Shown piece by piece: positions 57,791 to 64,000 of a stretch of 64,000 nt of DNA (its first letter is position 1; each line of letters starts with the position of its first letter). The stretch covers positions 1 to 64,000 of the forward strand of contig JAKOQB010000156.1 of the NCBI GenBank assembly GCA_029778535.1. Direction: 5' to 3'. This DNA comes from Pseudomonadota bacterium (GTDB lineage Bacteria > Pseudomonadota > Gammaproteobacteria > Burkholderiales > Burkholderiaceae_F). The position numbers and the translations under genes were made by a program. The notes below the pieces were generated by a model. The model saw nothing but the letters and a program-made list of their open reading frames with translations, did not search any database and was not told the origin of the DNA.

Positions 57791-57879
57791 GCCCTCACCC
57801 CCCGCCCTCTCCCGCTGATGCAGGCGAGGGAGCCTGGCCCCCTCTCCCCGATCACGGGGAGAGGGCGGGGGGTGAGGGC
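57791..57879. repeat. Inverted-repeat element (23-bp perfect arms) within the dpp operon
   Basis: The arms 57791-57813 and 57857-57879 are perfect 23-base inverted repeats beginning GCCCTCACCCCCC and ending GGGGGGTGAGGGC. A competing inner hairpin, CCCTCTCCCC-GATCAC-GGGGAGAGGG, lies at 57840-57865. This pattern (CCCTCACCC...GGGTGAGGG) is a common small dispersed element in proteobacterial intergenic regions. It occupies most of the 136-base gap between dppB and dppC and would form a stable RNA hairpin. Confidence 0.85.
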
Positions 57880-57903
57880 AAGCCAGCGCAGCACAAACAA
57901 GAC

Positions 57904-58809
57904 ATGTCCACCGTCGACCTGAGCCTCGAAGAACCCGCTCCGCCGGCGGCAAGCCCGTGGCGCGAGTTCTGGGCCGCGTTCCGCGAGAACCGCGGCGCGG
58001 TGCTCGGCCTCACGATCGTGGTCGCGGTCGCGCTGGTGGCGATCCTCGCCGACGTGATCGCGCCGCATTCGCCGGTCGAGCAGTTCCGCGAATTCGTCAA
58101 GCTGCCGCCGGCGTGGGAGGAGGGCGGCTCGATGCAGTTCCTGCTCGGCACCGACGCGCTCGGGCGCGACCTGCTGTCGCGCCTGATCCACGGCGCGCGC
58201 GTGTCGCTGTTCATCGGCCTGTCGGTGATGCTGGTGTCGTGCGTGCTCGGCGTCGCGATCGGACTGGCGTGCGCTTTCTCCGGCGACGTGGTCGACGTCG
58301 TCGTCACGCGCGTGATGGACCTGATCATGGCGGTGCCGAGCCTGGTGCTGGCGATCCTGATCGTCGCGGTACTGGGGCCGAACCTCGTCAACACGATCGT
58401 AGCGGTGACGATCGTCTACCTGCCGCGCTACGTGCGGCTGGTGCGCGCCTCCGCGCTCGCCGAGCTCGCCAAGGAGTACGTGATCGCCGCGCGCGTGACC
58501 GGCGTGGGGAAACTGAGGCTGATGTTCGTCACCGTGCTGCCCAACTGCATGGCGCCGCTGATCGTGCAGGCGGCGCTCGGCGTGTCGGACGCGATTCTCG
58601 AGGCAGCCGGGTTGGGCTTCCTCGGCCTCGGCGCGCAGCCGCCGATCTCCGAGTGGGGCACGATGCTGGCGGATGCGCGCGAGTTCATCCGCTCCAACCC
58701 GTGGATGGTCACCGCGCCGGGGCTGGCGATCCTGATCACCGTGGTGTCGATCAACCTGATGGGCGACGGCCTGCGCGACGCGCTCGATCCGAAGATGCGG
58801 AGGTCGTAG
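57904..58809 (+). CDS. dppC: Peptide ABC transporter permease
   Basis: A 301-residue permease partner of DppB. An N-terminal cytoplasmic segment ([18 protein letters not shown]) precedes six spans; [20 protein letters not shown] near 81-100 is a strong DppC/OppC signature, and the EAA loop is near 185-210. Begins after the hairpin repeat, so its expression relative to dppAB may be reduced. Confidence 0.9.
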   Translation: MSTVDLSLEEPAPPAASPWREFWAAFRENRGAVLGLTIVVAVALVAILADVIAPHSPVEQFREFVKLPPAWEEGGSMQFLLGTDALGRDLLSRLIHGARVSLFIGLSVMLVSCVLGVAIGLACAFSGDVVDVVVTRVMDLIMAVPSLVLAILIVAVLGPNLVNTIVAVTIVYLPRYVRLVRASALAELAKEYVIAARVTGVGKLRLMFVTVLPNCMAPLIVQAALGVSDAILEAAGLGFLGLGAQPPISEWGTMLADAREFIRSNPWMVTAPGLAILITVVSINLMGDGLRDALDPKMRRS

Positions 58810-58810
58810 C

Positions 58811-59806
58811 GTGGCATTGCTCGACGTGCGCAACCTGTCGGTGTCGTTCGCCACGCGCGCGGGCGCGCTGCGCGCGGTCGACGGCATCGACATCGCGGTC
58901 GACGCCGACGAGGTGCTCGCGATCGTCGGCGAGTCGGGCTCGGGCAAGTCGGTCGCGATGCTCGCGGTGATGGGGCTGCTGCCGTGGACCGCGACGGTGA
59001 CCGCGGACCGCATGCACTTCGCCGGGCGTGACCTGCAGAAGCTCACGTCGCGCGAGCGGCGCACGATCATCGGCCGCGACCTCGCGATGATCTTCCAGGA
59101 GCCGATGTCGTCGCTGAACCCGTGCTTCACCGTCGGCTTCCAGATCGGCGAGGTGCTGCGCACGCATCTCGGAATGGAGGGCGCCGAGCGCCGCACGCGC
59201 GTGATCGAGTTGCTCGGGCAGGTCGGCATTCCCGATCCGGCCCGCCGCGTCAGCGCGTTTCCGCACCAGCTCTCCGGCGGCATGAGCCAGCGCGTGATGA
59301 TCGCGATGGCGCTGGCGTGCAACCCGAAGCTTCTGATCGCCGACGAGCCGACCACCGCGCTCGACGTGACGATCCAGGCGCAGATCCTCGACCTGCTGGT
59401 GGCGCTGAAGCGCGACCATCACATGGCGCTGGTGCTGATCACGCACGACATGGGCGTGGTCGCGGAGACCGCGCAGCGCGTGATCGTGCAGTACGCGGGC
59501 CGGCAGGTCGAAAGCAACGCGACGCGCGCCCTGTTCGCGCAGCCGCACCATCCATACACCGCCGGGCTGCTCGCGGCGCTGCCCGAGCGCGCGACCGGGC
59601 GGCGGCTGGCGACGATTCCGGGCGTGGTGCCGAACCTGGTCGAGCGGCCGCCGGGGTGCCTGTTCGCGCCGCGCTGCCCGCATGCGACCGCGCTGTGCCG
59701 CACGACCGCGGCGCCGCGCGCGGAGGCCGCGCTCGGTCACGCGCTGTGCCACACGCCGCTGGTCGATGGCGCACCGATCGCGCCGGACGACAGGCGCGCC
59801 GCATGA
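58811..59806 (+). CDS. dppD: Peptide ABC transporter ATP-binding protein
   Basis: A 331-residue ATPase with Walker A GESGSGKS near 38-45, signature LSGGMSQR near 156-163, Walker [13 protein letters not shown] near 175-186 and the C-terminal oligopeptide/dipeptide domain with a cysteine cluster ([14 protein letters not shown]) as in DppD, where such cysteines can hold an iron-sulfur cluster. GTG start one base after the dppC stop. Confidence 0.9.
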   Translation: MALLDVRNLSVSFATRAGALRAVDGIDIAVDADEVLAIVGESGSGKSVAMLAVMGLLPWTATVTADRMHFAGRDLQKLTSRERRTIIGRDLAMIFQEPMSSLNPCFTVGFQIGEVLRTHLGMEGAERRTRVIELLGQVGIPDPARRVSAFPHQLSGGMSQRVMIAMALACNPKLLIADEPTTALDVTIQAQILDLLVALKRDHHMALVLITHDMGVVAETAQRVIVQYAGRQVESNATRALFAQPHHPYTAGLLAALPERATGRRLATIPGVVPNLVERPPGCLFAPRCPHATALCRTTAAPRAEAALGHALCHTPLVDGAPIAPDDRRAA

Positions 59807-60765
59807 ACCTGATCGAAGCGCGCAACCTCACGCGCCATTACGAGGTACGGCGCGGGCTGTTCGGGCCGCCGGCGTCGGTGAAGGCGTTGAACGGCGTGTC
59901 GTTCCGGCTCGCGGCCGGGCGCACGCTCGCGGTGGTCGGCGAGTCGGGGTCGGGCAAGTCGACGCTGGCGCGGCTGCTGACGATGATCGAACCGCCGACC
60001 GCCGGCCAACTGATCATCGACGGCGTCGATGTCGCGCACGCCGATCCCGCCGCTCGCAGGCAGATGCGGCGCGACGTGCAGATCGTGTTCCAGAACCCGT
60101 ACGGGTCGCTCAATCCGCGCCAGCGCATCGGCCACGCGCTCGAGGAGCCGCTGCGGGTCAACACGAAACTGGCCACCGCCGAGCGCCGCGCAGCCGCGCA
60201 TGAGATGCTGCGCAAGGTCGGCCTGCGGCCCGAGCACTACGACCGCTATCCGCACATGTTCTCCGGCGGGCAGCGCCAGCGGATCGCGATCGCGCGCGCG
60301 CTGATGCTGCGGCCGAAGATTCTGGTGCTCGACGAGCCCGTGTCCGCGCTCGACGTGTCGATCCGCGCGCAGATCCTCAACCTGCTGGCGCAGTTGCAGG
60401 ACGAGTTCAGGCTCGCGTACGTGTTCGTGTCGCACGACCTGTCGGTGGTGCGCTACATCGCCGACGAGGTACTGGTGATGTATCTGGGTTGCACGGTCGA
60501 GTCGGGCACGCGCGACGAGATCTTCGGCGCACCGCGCCATCCGTACACGCAGGCGTTGTTGAGTGCCACGCCGATCGCCGACCCCGACGCGGTCAAGCGC
60601 CGCATCGTTCTGCAGGGCGAGATGCCGTCGCCGTTCGATCCCCCGGGCGGTTGCGTGTTCCATCCGCGCTGCCCGGTCGCGCTCGCGCTCTGCGCGCGCG
60701 CGACGCCGCCGACGGAAGGCGACGAACGCCACGCGGCGGCGTGCTGGGTCGCCAACGCACGATGA
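59803..60765 (+). CDS. dppF: Peptide ABC transporter ATP-binding protein
   Basis: A 320-residue second ATPase with Walker A GESGSGKS near 47-54, signature FSGGQRQR near 151-158, Walker [13 protein letters not shown] near 172-183 and a C-terminal cysteine motif [19 protein letters not shown] overlaps the dppD stop. Convergent with the DoxX gene, only seven bases away. Confidence 0.9.
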   Translation: MNLIEARNLTRHYEVRRGLFGPPASVKALNGVSFRLAAGRTLAVVGESGSGKSTLARLLTMIEPPTAGQLIIDGVDVAHADPAARRQMRRDVQIVFQNPYGSLNPRQRIGHALEEPLRVNTKLATAERRAAAHEMLRKVGLRPEHYDRYPHMFSGGQRQRIAIARALMLRPKILVLDEPVSALDVSIRAQILNLLAQLQDEFRLAYVFVSHDLSVVRYIADEVLVMYLGCTVESGTRDEIFGAPRHPYTQALLSATPIADPDAVKRRIVLQGEMPSPFDPPGGCVFHPRCPVALALCARATPPTEGDERHAAACWVANAR

Positions 60766-60772
60766 CCGCGCG

Positions 60773-61198
60773 CTAGCCGCGCTCGATCGCGATTCGTCCG
60801 GACCCGTGCGCGAGCAGCGCCAGCAGTCCGCCGATGATGGCGATGTTCTTCATGAAGTTGATCTGCTGCCCCATCGCCTGCTCGGGCGGCACGGCCCAGA
60901 ACGCGTGGAACACGAACGACGCGATGACGGTGAAGACGATCAGCGCCAGCGCCGCCCAGCGCACCTTGTAGCCGAGCACGAGCATCGCGCCGCCGGCCAG
61001 TTCGACCAGCAGCGCGACCCACACCAGCACCTCCGGCAGCGGCATGCCGAACGACTTCATGTAGCCGGCGGTCCCGGCGACGTTGGCGATCTTGCCGTAG
61101 CCCGACCACAGGAAAAGCAGCGCCAGCAGCACGCGCCCGAGTGCGTAGGCCCAGTCGAGCGAGGGCACGGATTTCGTGGACAAGGCATGGACGGCCAT
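60773..61198 (-). CDS. DoxX family membrane protein
   Basis: A 141-residue four-span membrane protein with the DoxX pattern: GRVLLALLFLWSGYGKI near 21-37, GMPLPEVLVWVALLVELAGG near 51-70. DoxX proteins are linked to redox or oxidative-stress functions in membranes; the specific role here is unknown. Starts just after GGAGGTG on the minus strand, a good ribosome site. Confidence 0.82.
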   Translation of the reverse strand: MAVHALSTKSVPSLDWAYALGRVLLALLFLWSGYGKIANVAGTAGYMKSFGMPLPEVLVWVALLVELAGGAMLVLGYKVRWAALALIVFTVIASFVFHAFWAVPPEQAMGQQINFMKNIAIIGGLLALLAHGSGRIAIERG

Positions 61199-61332
61199 GG
61201 GGACACCTCCTGTTCGCGCGGCGCGGCCCGCGCCTTGGGCCGCGGGCCGAACTGTGCATGGACGCGGCGCCGCGCCTGCGGTTCCGCAGTTTCCCGTATC
61301 CAGGCGACCGCCGGGCGACGGTCGGCGGACTT

Positions 61333-61749
61333 TCAGCCGGTCCGCGCGTGCAGGTCGATCTGCTCCGCGCGCTGCGCCAGCGCGCCGAGGTCGGCGCGAT
61401 CGAGCATCAGCGCCACGCTGACCCGGCTGAGCGCGTCGGGCGGCGGCACGCTCAGTTCGGCGGCCGCGGCGCCGGCGTCACGGCCGATGTCGAAGTCGAG
61501 GCGCAGCACCCGTTCGCGCAGCCGGCCGCGCAGACCGGGTTCGGCCTCACGCAGCCAATCGCGCGCGTCGAGCAGGTGCGCCGCCTCGGTCGTATCGGTG
61601 GCGACGTAGCGCAGCAGCGCGGCGCGCTCGAGCTCGCGCGCGGCCGCGTCCAGTTCACGCAGCGTGTCGGGCGGCAGCGCGGCGGCGTGCGCGGCGCCGG
61701 TCAGCGCCGCGCCGAGCACGAACAGCCAACGCTTGGGGAATTCCGGCAT
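61333..61749 (-). CDS. Small periplasmic hypothetical protein
   Basis: About 138 residues from ATG at 61749. Signal peptide 1-22 (ending AHAAA). The mature part is helical and charged (LDAAARELERAALL, RDWLREAEPGLRGRLRERV). No family recognised. Located after a similar periplasmic helical protein gene on the same strand, so both may form one unit. Confidence 0.65.
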   Translation of the reverse strand: MPEFPKRWLFVLGAALTGAAHAAALPPDTLRELDAAARELERAALLRYVATDTTEAAHLLDARDWLREAEPGLRGRLRERVLRLDFDIGRDAGAAAAELSVPPPDALSRVSVALMLDRADLGALAQRAEQIDLHARTG

Positions 61750-61776
61750 GGTGCCGCCGCGCAGCCCGTGCACCGA

Positions 61777-62364
61777 TCAGGCGTGCTTCGCGTCCGGCAA
61801 GGCCAGTGACGGGTCCTTGCGGATCGCGTAGTCCTGCAGGTCCTGCATGTGCTGGACCGACTCGGCCTGCGCCACCGTCTCGTGCCCCTTGCGCGCGGCG
61901 CCGTATTCGGCCTGCGCGATCTGCGCCTGCTCGGTCTCGAGCGCGCTGGCCTGCGACCGCGTCAGCTTGCCCTGCCTGAACTCGTTGGCGATCCAGCGCT
62001 GCTGCTCGGCGTCGCGCGTCGAAGCCACGCGCAGGTGCATGCGGTCCAGCGCGGTGCCGGGTTGCCTGGCCGGATGTTTCTCGGCCCACGTGATCGCGCC
62101 GGCCAGGTCGTTCTCCGCCTGCCGCACGCGCACGGCGTCGGGGTTCGACGCGGCGAGCTGCTGCGCCTCGAGCCGGTAGACGTCGCTCGCGCGATGTTCG
62201 AGCAGCGCGGCGTTGTGCGCATCGATGCGCCCGCGCGCGACCTCGGCCGCGATGCGCGACTGCTCGGCGGCGTTGCGTTCGAGCAGCCGATCGATGCCGT
62301 GCGCCTGCGCCGCGGTGGCGGCCAGTGCGGCCGTGATGCCCAATGCGATCAATCCAGGTTTCAT
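61777..62364 (-). CDS. Periplasmic helical hypothetical protein
   Basis: A 195-residue protein with a signal peptide (1-21, ending AQAHG) and a strongly helical, Gln/Ala/Glu-rich mature part suggesting coiled coils (NAAEQSRIAAEVARGRI, ALETEQAQIAQAEY). Histidine-poor and without cysteines. Function not assigned. Confidence 0.65.
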   Translation of the reverse strand: MKPGLIALGITAALAATAAQAHGIDRLLERNAAEQSRIAAEVARGRIDAHNAALLEHRASDVYRLEAQQLAASNPDAVRVRQAENDLAGAITWAEKHPARQPGTALDRMHLRVASTRDAEQQRWIANEFRQGKLTRSQASALETEQAQIAQAEYGAARKGHETVAQAESVQHMQDLQDYAIRKDPSLALPDAKHA

Positions 62365-62395
62365 CGTCTGACTCCCTCAGTCGAGCCGGGTGCGC

Positions 62396-62896
62396 TCATT
62401 TGCCGACCGGGAAAACGAACGTTTCGTGCGTGGACTTGCCTTTGGCCACGGTGAAGTCCTTCCGGTGCAGCGTGTGCTTCTCGTAGCTCACTGTCATCGA
62501 GTACTTGCCGGGCTCCAGGCGCACCAGCACGAACGGACCTTCGGCCTTGGTCTTGAAGATCTCCTTGCCGGCGTGGTCCATGATCCTGACGTCGGCGTAG
62601 GCGGTGAACTCGTCGTGTTTGGTGCCCTTTTCCTTCTGCACGATCTCGATCGCCAGCGGGTAGTTCTTCATGGCTTCCTCGAATGCCTTGGCCTGCCCTT
62701 CGCCTACGCCGCCGGTGACATACGCGATGCCTTCGTACTTCTTCTCCGCGGGCAGCGGCGCGGTTGCCGCCGGACTGGTGGCGGCGGTAGCCGCCGCCAG
62801 CGCGGCGGGCGCCAGCGTGAACGCCGCGCCGCCGGCGAGAAGGGAGGCGAACAGTACGGCGGCGGTGCGATACGAGTGGGTCGTCTTGGTCTTCAT
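62396..62896 (-). CDS. Exported hypothetical protein with carboxypeptidase-regulatory-like domain
   Basis: A 166-residue protein with a long signal region (to about residue 35) and an Ala/Thr/Pro linker, then a beta-rich domain where DVRIMDHAGKEIFKTKAEGP and LEPGKYSMTVSYE resemble a transthyretin-like/carboxypeptidase-regulatory fold. Function unknown. Located 37 bases downstream of the DegP-like protease gene on the same strand, so co-transcription is likely. Confidence 0.68.
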   Translation of the reverse strand: MKTKTTHSYRTAAVLFASLLAGGAAFTLAPAALAAATAATSPAATAPLPAEKKYEGIAYVTGGVGEGQAKAFEEAMKNYPLAIEIVQKEKGTKHDEFTAYADVRIMDHAGKEIFKTKAEGPFVLVRLEPGKYSMTVSYEKHTLHRKDFTVAKGKSTHETFVFPVGK

Positions 62897-62933
62897 GGTG
62901 TCCTCATCGATCAGTGGTTGAGTAAGCGCGGTT

Positions 62934-64000
62934 TCAGCCGAGGTCGATCGGCACGAAGATCCGCTGGTCGTTGCGCTGGATCAGCAGCGCGACGTGTTTC
63001 GGGTGGCTGGCCAGCGCGTGACGAATCTGTTCGACACTGTTGACCGGCTTGCCGTTCAGCGACAGCACGACGTCGCCCGGCTCGATGCCGGCGCGCGCCG
63101 CCGCGCCGTCGGATTCCTCGACCATCAGCCCGTGGTCGGTCTGCGCTTCGCGCTTCTCGTTCGAAGTGAGCGGCCGGACCGCCAGGCCGAGCGAACCCGG
63201 CGAGCCGTCGGATGCGACCTGCTCGGTTCCGGATGCCGGCAGCGCGCCGAGCTTCACGTTGACTTCTCGGCTCGCCTTGTCGCGCCACACCGTCAGCTTG
63301 ACCTCGTCGCCCGGCGCGGCCATGCCGATGCGGGTCGATATGTCGCTTGCGGTGTGAACCGTCTGGCCGTCGATCCGCGTGATCACGTCGCCCGGCTTCA
63401 GGTCCGCTTTGGCCGCGGCGCTGCCGCTCGAAACGCTGGAAATCAGCGCGCCGTCGGGTGACTTCAGTCCGAACGAATCGGCCAGCGACTGGTTCAGGTC
63501 CTGCAGCAGCACGCCCAGGCGCGCGTGCTCGACGTGGCCGTACTTGACGATCTGGTCCTTCACGTGCATCGCCACGTCGATCGGGATCGCGAACGCAAGC
63601 CCCTGGAAGCCGCCGCTGCGCGAGTAGATCTCCGCGTTGATGCCGATCACGCGGCCGCTGGCGTCGAACAGCGGTCCGCCCGAATTGCCCGGATTGACCG
63701 CGGCGTCGGTCTGGATGAACGGCACGTACGAATCGCCCGGCAGCGAGCGGCCCTTGGCGCTGACGATGCCCTGCGTGGCGCTTTCCTCGAAGCCGTACGG
63801 CGCGCCGATCGCGAGCACATAGTCGCCGACGTGCACCTGGTTCGGGTCGCCGAGCGCGACCACCGGCAGGTTCTTCGCGTCGATCTTAAGCACCGCGATG
63901 TCGGTGGCCGGGTCGGAGCCGAGCACCTTGGCGCGGTATTCACGCCGGTCCGACAGCTTGACCGTCACTTCCTTCGCGTCGCGCACGACGTGCGCGTTGG
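62934..64000 (-). CDS. DegP/DegQ-type periplasmic serine protease (5' end outside window)
   Basis: About 355 C-terminal residues; the frame is open to the window's last base, so the N-terminus with signal peptide and catalytic histidine lies beyond. The catalytic Asp is in TDIAVLKID and the Ser in GNSGGP (in DAAVNPGNSGGPLFD). Two PDZ domains follow: the first around LGVLLQDL and the second around LAVRPLTSNE, with GIEPGDVVLSLNG. This is the Do-family trypsin-like protease and chaperone acting on misfolded envelope proteins; DegP, DegQ and MucD cannot be told apart from this part. Confidence 0.93.
   Translation of the reverse strand, partial: NAHVVRDAKEVTVKLSDRREYRAKVLGSDPATDIAVLKIDAKNLPVVALGDPNQVHVGDYVLAIGAPYGFEESATQGIVSAKGRSLPGDSYVPFIQTDAAVNPGNSGGPLFDASGRVIGINAEIYSRSGGFQGLAFAIPIDVAMHVKDQIVKYGHVEHARLGVLLQDLNQSLADSFGLKSPDGALISSVSSGSAAAKADLKPGDVITRIDGQTVHTASDISTRIGMAAPGDEVKLTVWRDKASREVNVKLGALPASGTEQVASDGSPGSLGLAVRPLTSNEKREAQTDHGLMVEESDGAAARAGIEPGDVVLSLNGKPVNSVEQIRHALASHPKHVALLIQRNDQRIFVPIDLG

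Overview
The window is very GC-rich, with tightly packed genes, frequent ATGA or GTGA stop-start overlaps and many GTG starts. The gene content points to an aerobic or facultative betaproteobacterium (Burkholderiales or Rhodocyclales-like) specialised in aromatic compounds: a tryptophan-tryptophylquinone aromatic amine dehydrogenase, molybdenum and tungsten aldehyde or hydroxylase systems, the protocatechuate ortho-cleavage pathway, DUF1302/DUF1329 proteins and a dipeptide ABC transporter. This taxonomic reading is inference; there is no rRNA or tRNA in the window.

Layout. 1-0.6 kb: the end of an acyl-CoA synthetase. 1.0-11.5 kb, plus strand: aromatic amine dehydrogenase operon aauBEDA, two c-type cytochromes, then DUF1329, DUF1302, an RND/MMPL exporter and a YCF48-like protein, probably one long transcription unit. 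11.7-18.7 kb: a three-subunit molybdenum hydroxylase of the form II CoxSLM type, followed by a RavA/ViaA-like MoxR ATPase and VWA pair. 19.3-24.7 kb: moeB facing away from a tungsten aldehyde oxidoreductase operon (ferredoxin-like AorA, AorB, FAD protein AorC, MoaD-like AorD and a small unknown protein). 25-30.6 kb: a lipoprotein; a divergent pair made of an S74-type self-cleaving lipoprotein and a cyclase/NB-ARC/TPR regulator; a class III PLP enzyme. 30.7-32.5 kb: ECF sigma factor, ferritin-like protein and cytochrome c.

32.5-42.4 kb: a near-continuous plus-strand run joining CoxD-, CoxE- and CoxG-like maturation genes and malonyl-CoA decarboxylase to pcaF-pcaH-pcaG-pcaB-pcaCD. 42.4-52.6 kb, minus strand: membrane and secreted hypotheticals, a CNT nucleoside transporter, a heptamer tandem repeat, a D-threonine-aldolase-like enzyme, CapA, an RNase Z-like hydrolase, RtcA, a universal-stress-like protein and a Lon-like protease. 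52.8-54.5 kb: dCTP deaminase interrupted in frame by a 375-residue intein with an HNH endonuclease, the most striking feature of the window. 55.1-60.8 kb: dppABCDF-like peptide transporter with a mobile inverted repeat between B and C. 60.8-64 kb, minus strand: DoxX, three periplasmic hypotheticals and the C-terminal part of a DegP/DegQ-type protease that runs off the window.

How it fits together (inference). Aromatic amine dehydrogenase would turn amines such as phenethylamine or tyramine into aldehydes in the periplasm, passing electrons to the adjacent cytochromes. The tungsten AOR and/or the molybdenum hydroxylase could oxidise the aldehydes or related N-heterocycles, MoeB, AorD and CoxDEG would support cofactor synthesis and maturation, and protocatechuate formed from such aromatics would be cleaved and taken to 3-oxoadipate and, after a CoA-transfer step not in the window, by PcaF to acetyl-CoA and succinyl-CoA.
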